The notes under the pieces: generated by a model
What the model was told of the DNA's origin: nothing
Database searches by the model: none
The model's input: the letters and a program-made list of their open reading frames with translations, nothing else
Translations under genes and position numbers: made by a program
Source of the DNA: Eimeria necatrix
Taxonomy: Eukaryota > Apicomplexa > Conoidasida > Eucoccidiorida > Eimeriidae
Length of the DNA stretch: 48,014 nucleotides
Assembly: GCF_000499385.1 (NCBI RefSeq)
Contig: NW_013652866.1
Coordinates: forward strand, 1-48,014
Reading direction: 5' to 3'
Shown here: positions 1-9,696 of the stretch, piece by piece
Position numbering within the stretch: position 1 is the stretch's first letter
How the letters are laid out: every line of letters starts with the position of its first letter

Positions 1-2
1 CG

Positions 3-338
3 TATGAGTGCCATGACGTTTTCCACGTTTCGCAGCTAGTTCCTCACTGCCCCCGCCCTCCCGCTTTGGTTTCCTCGGCAGCCGATGCTGCCTGGCCTCC
101 TATCCACGATGCAGCAGGCAATCCCACAGCGGAATACGAAGTAGACCATATTATGGACCAACGCGGCTCGGGAGATACAGCCCAGTACCTCGTGAAGTGG
201 CGCGGGGCCCCTGAAGATCACGCCACATGGGAGCCAGCTCATCACCTTACTGGCTGTCCGGCTTTGCTTCGCGCTTGGCGCCGCCGCCAACGAAGACGTC
301 TTCAGGCTCGAAACAACATGGGTCATTCCGAGGCGTAG
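3..338 (+). mobile_element. Ty3/gypsy chromovirus polyprotein, 3' end (integrase C-terminus plus chromodomain), partial
   Basis: The frame is open from base 3 and enters from outside the window, ending at a TAG at 336-338. The first residues (CHDVFHVSQLVPHCP) match the short 'vFHVSqLkP' motif at the C-terminal end of Ty3/gypsy integrases. After a linker, a chromodomain follows (about residues 43-95): EYEVDHIMDQR, then the beta-strand QYLVKWRG and the signature ATWEP, then a basic tail (RRRQRRRL). In chromoviruses this domain sits at the end of pol and targets integration to methylated histone chromatin. No reverse transcriptase is visible because the element continues leftward. The final frame looks intact. 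A host HP1-like gene is less likely because of the integrase motif. Confidence 0.8.
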
Positions 339-380
339 ACGTCCGGGTCCGCCACGTTCCAGCTCCTACAGCACGGGCAC

Positions 381-400
381 CCTACAATGAGGAAGGGGGA
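381..400 (+). other. Possible polypurine tract before the 3' LTR
   Basis: A purine-rich stretch (AATGAGGAAGGGGGAGTGAG) lies about 45 bases after the stop codon of the chromovirus polyprotein. That is where a retrotransposon polypurine tract and the start of the 3' LTR are expected. A following TG could be the LTR start. The LTR ends are not proven because the 5' LTR is outside the window. Confidence 0.35.
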
Positions 401-511
401 GTGAGCGCTGCGCACCGCGCGCGCTCACCACGTCAGCTTTAGAAGAGCACAGAGATTGCAACGGCAAAAATAATGCGTTTGGGATAGGTGTCTTCAGCCC
501 GGCAAGGGGGG

Positions 512-1146
512 AAGTTGTAGTACTGAGGCACTACAACTTCGCTGGCTGGCTAGTGTCCTAGAGATGATAGCTAGCTAGCGACCTACAAGAGGCCGCGACA
601 CTGGAGGGGGACAGGACCCTCCCAAGAAGGAAAAACTAGGAAAAACAGTTAGTCAGTTCTAATGAAAATGTGAAATGTGCGGAAATTGTGTGGAGACTGG
701 GGCTGGCGATAGCGCCGGCACCAACGCGGACCTCCTCCCCTAGGGTCTAGGAGGTGAGCTCCGAGAAGGGAGCGAATCGACAAGACAGATTGGAGACACT
801 TTTTGAATTGTCGTATTTCGACGGAATAAAGCATTAGAGACCGAGAAATGGGGCTATACTAGGTGTAGTATGTAGACGTGTAGAGGGGCAGGAAATAGCG
901 TAGTCGCGGCAGTAGGCGCCGCGCACTACACCCGCACTGGTGCCGGCGCTATCGCCAGCCCCAGTCTCCACACAATTTCCACGCATTTCACTTATTCATT
1001 AGAATTAATAGACAGTTTTTCTTACTTTCATCCTATTGGGAGGGTCCTGTCCTCTTCCAGTGTTGCGACCCCTTGTAGGTCGCTAGCTAGCTATCATCTC
1101 TACGGCACTAGCCAGCCCCAGTGTAGTGCCTGTGCACTACATTATT
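512..1146. repeat. Long imperfect inverted repeat (arms about 210 bp)
   Basis: The left arm (about 512-723) reappears as its reverse complement on the right (about 935-1146), around a spacer of about 210 bp. Matching blocks in order are GGCTGGCGATAGCGCCGGC with CGCTATCGCCAGCCCCAG; the GGAAATTGTGTGGAGACTGG block; GACAGGACCCTCCCAA; GACCTACAAG next to GCTAGCTAGC; and the outer GTAGTGC block. The arms differ at scattered positions, so this is an old structure. It may be two LTR or solo-LTR pieces in opposite orientation, or a foldback element, next to the chromovirus remnant. Confidence 0.75.
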
Positions 1147-1206
1147 TTCCTAATACATTGTTCTTCTATTTTACTAGTAAGAGGCTGCGGCTCTTGATCA
1201 GCGTCT

Positions 1207-1295
1207 CAACCTCTTAACCGCTTATAGGTCATCAGCTAGCCATCCTCTGTAAGTCACCAGCAAACCCTATTGTACTGCCTGAGCACTACAGCCAC
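1207..1295. repeat. Diverged extra copy of the inverted-repeat outer end
   Basis: This stretch (CTTATAGGTCATCAGCTAGC ... TGCCTGAGCACTACA) resembles the outer end of the right arm at about 1060-1141 (CTTGTAGGTCGCTAGCTAGC ... TGCCTGTGCACTACA), about 150 bp downstream and in the same orientation. It is a third, more decayed copy and supports an unstable repeated element here. Confidence 0.55.
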
Positions 1296-1504
1296 CTTCC
1301 TACCGGGACAAGAAAGCAAGAACCATAGGTGGGGGACTTGTGAGAATTTTGGGTTGGAGAACTCAGAAGAAGACTGTTATTTTAATAATTTGGTAGTTGT
1401 TCCAGGAAAGATGCGTTGAAAGTAGAGATGACTTCATAGGGCGCCCTAGTCTTGGTCCAGCTAGCATTGTAATAGCTGCAGATAACGCTATTGTGTACTA
1501 CACG

Positions 1505-2078
1505 TATTGTGTGGCGGCTTGAGATCTTGAAGCACGCGTTCTTAGTCAAGATCGTGTAAACGAATGCACGTGTAAAGGGCCTGCTCCAGGGTATGGTTGA
1601 CGTGTTCGCTTTGCTTTTCGCTTTGGAGTGGCGGGCGGAAATGTCCACCTCGATGCTGAGCCGGACGCCAGTCTTTTTCTGGCCGCTATGAGCAGCTGAT
1701 ATGATCGTGTAGAGCACGATAGTACGGGACTCAGGCAATTGTAGTACGCATGATTGCTGCATGCCCTGAGTATAGAATTGCAAGTAAGGCGACTCAAAGT
1801 GGAAGGTAGGGAGGTGATTGCAGAACCCAACTATGGCGGCTTCACTTTTCCGCTGCGCTCCAAGCATGCACCTCGCTGAAGGCCAAGCACCGCTTGCGAG
1901 ACACGGCTTTGTGGAAAGAAGCCCCTCAGTTGCTTTTCTTCACTGGTAACGTGACATTACACGAGGTGGTGGCGCTGGTGGCTGGGGAGTTGTTAGCGCA
2001 TCACCTGCGGGTGCGACGGTGGGGTACTTTAGACACTCTCACATCGTGTTTAGCTCAGTTGATAAAGTTATAGTTAGC
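1505..2078 (+). pseudogene. Decayed or heavily spliced plus-strand coding patch, unidentified
   Basis: Two protein-like stretches lie on the plus strand. Around 1507-1695 one frame reads WRLEILKHAFLVKI, a stop, then RVKGLLQGMVDVFALLFALE and a stop after FFWPL. From about 1826 to the TAG near 2075 a second frame reads QLWRLHFSAALQACTS, LRDTALWKEAPQLLFF and HEVVALVAGELLAHH. The Leu/Ala-rich helical character resembles helical-repeat proteins, but I do not recognise a family. The second part starts just after a TTGCAG that could be a splice acceptor. It could be the last exon of a real gene or a pseudogene. A 161-residue minus-strand frame (1382-1867) overlaps the first part and I cannot exclude it. 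Confidence 0.3.
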
Positions 2079-3040
2079 CCGTGTTCACTACAGCCCACGG
2101 GGCCCTTTGACCCTACAGGCCAAGCTTCACTGTAGGGTGCCTAGGCCCTGAATGGCCGAAGAACGAATTGCTCGGCAAATTTGTTACTGAAAGCATCGCA
2201 ACGTCCCAAGAGCACGACAAAATGAAGAAGGTGCTGTTTTCGCCGCTGTATTTTATTGACACATTCTACGTCTTTTGAAGCGAATCGCTGCATCCCACAA
2301 TCACATTACAACCAACAGAACACTGTTGCGCCGCACTAGCCTTCCGAACCCAGTAGTTCTGCAGCAAGACACACCACAGTGCACAAAATTACCTAGTATG
2401 AAGATGGCTTTATAAACAAGTGAATTCACACAGTTGAGGTGCTGCATGCAAAGGCAGACCGTAGACACGTCATACCCTCTTACATGACAGAGCGCGGTTG
2501 GGCTTGCCTCCCTATCCTAGCCTTGGTAGATAAATCCAGCATTCTTTTTCCCAGTGGTGATTGCTTTAGTTTGCAATTTCCCAGTATTCTGAGTCAGAAG
2601 AGCTGCGAAGGCTAGCCGGTGCACGTCGCTTTCGCTGCAATAGCAGTAGCAGCTGCAACGGCACGGGCCTGCAGCAGCAGCCGCTGGTACGGCTCTCCTT
2701 ATCAGTGATCCTACTAACTTTTACTCTATGTTTTAAGGCCGTTTCTTATCCGAGACACATTTAAGCCCGGTCGGGATCCTTTTCCTGCTCTTCGTGCGTA
2801 TATAGTTGGGGCAGTTCCGGTATCCGCTGTAGCAGCCGCCGCTACACAGGTCTCGTGCCACACCGTCTTTTTGCACTTAATCGATTCTTCAGGAAAAAGT
2901 TAGAGGGATATATTTTCCTTTGATACTCGAGCAATCTTTGGTGGGTGGCTTCTAGATATAAAACTTATCGCACTCCGTAACCCCCAGAACTGTATTGGGG
3001 CTAAGAGCAAACGCTTTGGGTATAGATCTAGTGTGCCGCC
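2079..3040. other. Non-coding interval upstream of the ApiAP2 gene
   Basis: No convincing frame is present. The interval holds the upstream region of the gene starting at 3041. A TATATA stretch at about 2799 and pyrimidine-rich stretches occur, but coccidian promoters lack a reliable TATA signature, so no promoter is called. Confidence 0.4.
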
Positions 3041-6000
3041 ATGAAAGACGATACAGCACAGTCGCCGCCTCCAGTCACCGCAGCTGGCCTCCCAGCTGGC
3101 TTTGGTGCCTTAGGCGAAGCATTTACAGCCTCCCCAGCAGCAGCAGCAAATGGGTGCTTGACCCTCGGGGTTACTGCAGCAGCAGCAGGCCACGCTGCTG
3201 CCTCATCCACCCTCTGGCTAGTGGATTCTGACGGACAGAACTGCCTTTCAGGAGGACCGTGGTCAGCCCAAGTCAACGCAACAGCGGCACAGCAGCAGCA
3301 GCCAGCGGAACTGCAGCAGCTAGAATACCTGAAGCAACGGCGGCAGCAGCAGCTGCTTCTCCTGCAGCAGCAACAAGCACAGCAGCAACACATACACGAA
3401 CAACAGCTTCGGCAACAGCTTCTGCTACAGCAGCACCAACAACCCGTCAATCCTCAAGTTCTGCAGCATCATCTGCAGCTGCAGCAGGCGCAGCAGCAGC
3501 AACAACAGCTTCAGCAGCAGCAACTGCAGCATATAATAAGTCAGCAGCTCCTCCAAGACCAGCAAAGTCAAAGAGAAGCGGAGGAACAGCTAGCAAGACA
3601 GTTGCTGCAGCAGCAGGAATTACTAAAGCAGCAGGGGCTGCTGCAGCAGCAGAAGCTGCTGCAGCAACAAGGCCTTCTCCAACATGAATTGATACAACGT
3701 CAGGAGCTCCAGCAGCACCAGGAGCTTCAGCGTCAGGAGCTGCAGCAGCGGCGGCAGCAAGAGCTTCAGGAAGAATTGCTGCAACATGTTGCACAGGAGC
3801 AAGTTGCTGCTCCGGTGAGTCCGGAACAGATTTCTTCCCTGCAGGACCAGGGAAAAGAGCAGCAGCAGCTTCTGGCTATGCTTCAAGACGATCAGCGGGA
3901 GCAAGAGCAGCAAGAGGAGGCCCATCCGGCAGCGGCGGTCAGTGCGTCTTCTGCCCCCAAGCAGCAAGAGTCCAATCCCAGCAGCACAGGTAGCCCCCCT
4001 TCTTCAGGTGGGCTTCCAGCATCAGCTGCATCTGAGTCTGCAGCTTCAGACTACCTTAGCAGCAACAAAATTGAGGGTGAGGCCGGCCCTAGTCCGCCTT
4101 CTTTGCACTCTTTGCCGGGCGCTCCGGCGCCTGAAGTGGATGCAGCCCAAGAGCTTCCATCAGCAACAGCAGGAACAGCAGCCGTTTCGTCAGCATCCGA
4201 AGCAGCAGCAGATCCAGAGGAGGGTTTCTCTCCCGCCCTTCCCTCGAAAGTACCCCGTGGCGTGTGGTTCAACCGCTCTACAGGCTGCTGGCTGGCGTGC
4301 GTTTCTGGCGTAGGCAAGAGGCTGCATGGTAAGTGTTGCTGCTGTCTTCCCGGTGCAACTTTCTTTTTATTCACATCAGGAGCAACAACAGGTGTTACCA
4401 AGCAATACGAGCAGCAGCTACACTGGCTTTTGTGGGGGGTGAGCTGCATCTGCAGGCCGCACGTGCGCCCCCGTTTGCCTCTGTCTTTTTATTGCTCAGT
4501 GTTCAGCTCTAAGCGCTACGGGCACGAGAGAGCCTTCCAAATGGCTGTTAACTGCAAGGAAGCAGACAAGGCCCAAGCAGCAGGAGGGGGAGGGGGGACC
4601 GCAGAAGGGGCTTCAGGTGGCCCTGGGGTTCCCCCCCAAGATGTGTTTACTGCACCTACACCGAAGGGTCAAACCGCCGCCGCCTCGCCAGCTGCGGCGG
4701 GGGGCAGCAGAAGAAACAGAAATGCTGCTGCTAGGAGGCAGCAGCAGCAGCAACAGCAGCCTCATGTTAGGGCATTCTCCCCAGGTGGCAGCTCAAGAGG
4801 ACCAGATATGTATGTCACGACAATGCGGCAAGGTGAAGGTGATGATGATGAAGCTATGGACTCCGCCACAGACACTCGAACGGATGAAGGCTCCGTAGGC
4901 TTGTTATGCTGTATCTACGCTGGTGCTGGCTTCGTTGTGGGTCTGAAAGGGTTATATTGCTGCTGCCGGTAAAGCTGATTGAGGGATCAGGCCGTATGTG
5001 TTCTTATGGTATGTGCCGCAGCACGCAGCAGGACTTATCGAACGATCGAAGAGACGTCGGGTCCTTTCTTGTAGGGCACAACGGCACCTGCAGCAGCAGC
5101 GGCACCTGCAGCCAGAAGCGTCACCTGCAGCAGCAGCGGCACCTGCATCCAGCAGCGGCACCTGCAGCCAGCAGCGGCACCTGCAGCCAGCAGCGGCACC
5201 TGCAGCAACAGCGGCATCAGGCATTGGCTTTGCAGCAGGGCAGTAGGTGTGTGCTTTGTGACTCAGGGCGGGGGGCGGAGGCAGCGGCAAGTGGCCTTTA
5301 CTCTAGCTTGGGTGGTCCTGAGGAGGGAGGCTCCCAGAGAGGCAATGGAGCCCTGTGCAGTAGCAATAGTAGCAGCAACACTGGCAGTATGAGGCCTGCG
5401 ACACGCACAAGCAGTGGAGGGACATATGAAAGGCACAGAACAGAATCTCTTCTTGACGGGGGTGAGGCGTGGGCTCAACTAATCATCGACTCTTATCGGT
5501 TTTTTGAAGTAGCAATCGGTCATTTGGGGGCACACTGTAGCTGGCGTGCTACTTCGGTGGGCTGCCTCTTGGTGTGTCCGTGCTTCACTTTTTCTCGCAC
5601 AGCGTTTTTGCCATTGCTTCTATTTTCAAGCATCTTTGCATTTGTGTGTCACCTTATCACCGTTTTCCCACCGTCTTTTCCCACTGTGCTTGTTTTTTTC
5701 AAACGACCTCTGCGTTTTCCGTCTCTAAGCTCCTGGTCGTTGGTTCTTACTTGTTTGCCACGTTTTAGTTAACAGAATCTTCCGCTCCCTGCAACATGAC
5801 GCCAGCTTGTTTGTGGGTGGCTTATATTTTCGAGCTAGCATTGGTCTTCTCTGTTCTTGCCTTTGTGTTTTTTCACGGACCTCATTTGTGTGATGTTGTT
5901 CTGTTTGGTGCCCTTGCCATTTTCCGTGTTCAGTGCCGAAAGGGGTTTGGTTCAACTCTCACACCAAGTCGTGGACCTGTACCACGGCGGGTCCCAAGCG

Positions 6001-9000
6001 GCAGCTTCTTGTCTTCTCTTCAAACCGCTTTGGTTTCGCTGAGGCCCGCAGAATGGCCATATCTGCGAGGCTTGCGTCTCTCAAATTAGAGGGCCTCCCA
6101 GTGCCTCACTGCCCTCTTTTGTACGAGCCCCCTGGGGGAGTGGGGGCTTCAAGGGCTCTTGCGGGTCCAACGGGAGACGGATCCCAGCTACCAGGAGCGA
6201 CAGGTTTGGGGGGCCCTTTAGGGGTTGCAGCTGAGGGATGGGGTGGTTATTCTCCTCATGAGGGAGGAGATGATGGTTATGGGGGACACTTGGGAGGCGT
6301 CGCCGGAGCCCGCAGACGCAGGAGGCAGCGAGACGGCGCCCCGCATTTTGTGAATTGTCGTCAAAGGCGCGGTGCGGAGGGAGATGAGAGCGGGTCGGAT
6401 CCGTGGGATACGTTCCGCAGCGGCCTACCGCTTGTTGCAGAGAAGGTGAGAGGCCCTTCGGTTTAGCACCTTCTGTTGTCCTGCTGTATGTCATATAACT
6501 TCACAGTTCATCGATCTGATATCTGCGTACTTGTGTCTGTCCCACGAATGCGTGCCTACTTGTCCTTAACGCTCCATTGCAGTGGTGTTCGTCAGTGCAC
6601 TCCGTATCATCATAGTGTCGCAGTTTGTCACCCGTTTCTTCTGTCCTCACGCAGGATACGGCGTCATCTTCCACTACAGGAGCTGCAAGAGGCGGCGGTT
6701 TTCCGTTGCGTCGTTTGTGCGCGTCTGAGCGCCGTTTGCTAGAAGTTGGTTCAATAGCGCTGGAATTGTTGCTCAAGGACCTCTTGCGGCTGTGTGGGGA
6801 GGAACTAGCTGGTGCTGCTGCTTGCTTCACCTTTCCCGTCTTCGCTGCCATCCGCAGGGCCATCTCCAGGACGCAGAAGGCTTCAGACCCTCTTCAGTTC
6901 CAGAGCTTGTTCAAAGCCTTCTCGATATGTGTGCGCTGCCAGAAGCTGCCAAGTCGGCTGGGTCCCAGGCAGCAGGCAGAGCTGCTCACTAAAGTTCTTG
7001 CTGCAGAAAGGGTGTACAAGAAGGAGCAGGAGCAGCAGCAGCAGGCCCAAGCAGCATCTGCGGATGCGACAGCGGACGCAAGCGCTGACTCTTCTGCTGC
7101 GTCGGCTGCAGGTGCCAGCACCGAAGCAAGCGAGCACACAACAGTTGTGCTTAACCCGGCAGAACAGAATGATGCAGTAGAGGCACGACCAACCACACCG
7201 GGAGTAGAATCGTCAGGCGCTGTTGCTGCACAGCAAGCAACAGCAAGCGACGGGGGGCCGGCAGATGCAACAACGGATTCTGCCAGCGCTTATGCAGCAG
7301 CCACGCCTGATACGGCAGCTGTAACTGATACAGCGACAGCGGACGCCGCCGTACCAGTAGTAGCTGGTCTAAATGAAGCATCGGCAGTTGATGCAGCATC
7401 TTCAGCCATCGATGTGGCAACAGCAAGAGCACCTGATGCAGCGGTAGCAATGGCGATTGATGCAGCTACTGGAGTAGCAGCATCAATTCAAGACGAAACA
7501 GGCGATGCGCTGCGCGCTGCAGCAGTTGCAACTGATGCTTCAACAGTGATGGCGGTTGGCACAGTTGTCACGGAAAGCGAGGGCGTTGCTGAGAGCGGCG
7601 TCTACGTTGTAAATTCGAGCCCTGTTGTTGTTTCAGTGGATGCAGCTGTTGCTGATGATATTGCAACTGCTGGAGAGTCCACTGTTGTTGCCGGGACGGT
7701 CGCAGAGGGCATGTTTTCTTCTTCATATGTCTCCGGCGCTGTTTACAGTCCGCATAGACTAGAAGCTGGGTCAGTGCCTCCAGAGGCAGCACTAGATGAC
7801 GGGGCGGCTCAACCACCGAAGGCAAATAATAGCGAACCTGAACTGGAAACGGCCGCAAGAAGAACCGAAACAAGTGACGACAGAAGTTCTGAATATGCAG
7901 CAGACGATGGAACTTCAGCGTTGTCCACGGCGGCATTTACACTAGCAGCAGGTGGATGTGCCGCATTGGCAGAACCTAGGGAAGCACTGAACTGCATAGC
8001 AGCGACAGAAGTACCTGTTGCAGCACCCCTGGCAGAAGCAGTATCTGAATTCGATGCAGTGCAAACGAAACTGCCTTCAGACAGGGTTGAATCATCTACG
8101 CTTTGCAGCAGGCAAGACAGCCTTGTGCTTGAAGAAGGTGCACAAGATAGCCTTCCCAGAGGCTCGAGCGGCGCCCCTACAAATGTTTTTTAGCGCATGC
8201 AAAGGGCACCGTTGTTGTGTTGCCGCCGTTACGCCTGCAACAGCTGTTACATCTGCTGCAGCTGTCATCATCAGAGCTTTTGGCGCATTTGCTTGCCGCT
8301 GGGTACCCTGCATTGCAGTGAGCCTGGCGATGAAATGCACATGAATGTGTTTTGTTCTTTTCTACTTTTTTTGCTTTTCAGTTGAAGTGGAACAGACCCC
8401 CACTTTTTAAGAGGTCAGCCTTGCGCTGGGCAGCAACATCCCCATGCTGCGCCAGCAGCGGTGTTTCCCCGTCTCAGCAGTAGCAGTAGTATTTCATGTC
8501 TCCCTTGCACAGAGCACGAACGTTCATTCAATGCATAAGTCTCCATTCCATCGTCCCAGAATTAGCAATACACTGCAGCTGCTGAAGCACCGTTCTCTAG
8601 GTGCAACGACAGCAGCGGGTGCCCGTAGTTGCTAACAACTACGCAGTATAATCCGCTACGACACTTCTGGGCTTGCCAAAGCCTATGTTACTGTTAACAG
8701 ATGCAACAAGGTGTCATGTCCGACGTAAAAGAGTAGTTTGTCTGAAATGAGGTCGTCGCTGGAGGCCTGTATGGGCCGCAGATGTCGTCGATAGCAAAAT
8801 TCAAACACCACAAAATGTCCAACGAACTCGCTGCACAAGTCAAGTGCCTTCGGTTTACGGCTTGCACGACTTGCAACGAGCAACAGCAGCAGCATCTGTA
8901 AGAGTGATGGGATCGGCAGGTTACTGCTTTCGGTTTGCAGTAGCCACCGCTTCGCCAGGTTACTGCTTTTGGTTTGCAGCAGCCACCGCTTCTATTCGCT

Positions 9001-9380
9001 TGCGCCTCTGTTGCAGCCACTGTTTAGGCTTATCTTGTTGCAGTGCGCGAGCCAACCTTCTGCTGAGCTGCTGGATCGTGAAGTGCATTCCTTTGGGCTG
9101 CTGTCTTCCCTACTTACAGCAGTGTTCCCTTAAACTGCGATAGAAACGGATACTGACTATATTCAGCAGCTTTGAAGCTGCCACTGGAGCTGCCGCCACT
9201 AATGAAACAGATGCGCTGTCTGCTGCACTTGGTGCCATCTTGCATTCCGTGCTGGGTTGGGTGCAGCTGGACGAGGCTTCTCAACAGCTCCATCGGCTCG
9301 AATGTTTCCTTGTCCCTGCATTCATCCAAGTTTGTTGTTTTCCGGCATATCTGCAAGGTCGCCGTATTTGGCAATTATAA
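3041..9380 (+). CDS. ApiAP2 transcription factor with two AP2 domains and an ACDC-like domain, multi-exon
   Basis: Probable nuclear DNA-binding regulator. The start ATG is in a good context (GCCGCCATGA). Proposed exons are 3041-4328, 4500-about 4832, 5934-6445, 6655-8137, 8194-8317 and 9167-9380. A Gln/Ala-rich N-terminus of about 400 residues is followed by AP2 domain 1 (VPRGVWFNRSTGCW, split by a 171-bp GT-AG intron, then FSSKRYGHERAFQMAVN). AP2 domain 2 is in exon 3 (PKGVWFNSHTKSWTC, then FSSNRFGFAEARRMAI). After a GAGAAG|GTGAGA donor, exon 4 starts with a helical region (about 6710-7005: LELLLKDLLRLC, then QKASDPLQFQSLFKAF and LPS) resembling the ACDC domain that accompanies AP2 domains. 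An acidic Ala-rich tail follows. The junctions at 4328/4500 and 6445/6655 are firm. The donor at 4832 and the last two exons are inferred from phase only, so the protein may end at the TAG at 8191-8193. Confidence 0.75.
4329..4499 (+). other. Intron splitting AP2 domain 1
   Basis: GTAAGT at 4329 and TTGCTCAG ending at 4499 bound a 171-bp intron. Its length is a multiple of three without a stop, so it reads through as an open Cys-rich insert. Removal restores the expected AP2 spacing between the KRLH strand and the SSKRYG helix, which shows it is an intron. Confidence 0.8.
5084..5217. repeat. Minisatellite, about 18-bp units around CGGCACCTGCAGC
   Basis: CACCTGCAG recurs about seven times at 15-21 base intervals, each with an AGCAGCGG or similar spacer. 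It lies in the large interval (4833-5933) between the two AP2-encoding exons, which I interpret as an intron. It is open in some frames only because of its composition. Confidence 0.7.
8922..8995. repeat. Two-copy tandem duplication, about 38 bp units
   Basis: GGTTACTGCTTTCGGTTTGC with a following AGCCACCGCTTC is repeated as GGTTACTGCTTTTGGTTTGC with the same tail. It lies in the proposed last intron of the ApiAP2 gene. It is minor and may be a replication-slippage duplication. Confidence 0.75.
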
Positions 9381-9696
9381 CACAACTCGCAAAGAAGCCG
9401 ACAATGCGCAAGACGGCCCTCCATTTGGGAGGTATGTACTCCCGAGGGGCTTCTCTCATCATTCCTGGGAAAATCATCGTCAAAATTCTGGCTTAGAGAA
9501 TAACCAGGCTTTGAAACGATGAAGGGCTGTGGAAGAAACGCCGCGTTGCTGTTGCTGAACAGTCTGGATAGGCAAGGGGCAGCTGCAGCCAGCGGGCTAT
9601 GACTCTGGCGCAGAGTAACCAAAAAGAAGAAGCTTCAAACACTCAAAATCCGAAGCATTTTCATCAATAAACCACATCGAAATGCTTCTGATAAGT

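Noticed and set aside
1382..1867. 161-codon minus-strand frame
   Set aside because: No motif or splice support, and the plus strand has more protein-like pieces. It is kept only as an alternative.
2040..2090. tRNA-like TTTAGCTCAGTTGATAA string
   Set aside because: It resembles an A box, but no B box or acceptor stem follows, and it overlaps a coding-like frame.
3447..3967. Poly-Leu and poly-Ala minus-strand frames over the ApiAP2 N-terminus
   Set aside because: They are antisense shadows of CAG codons in the real gene.
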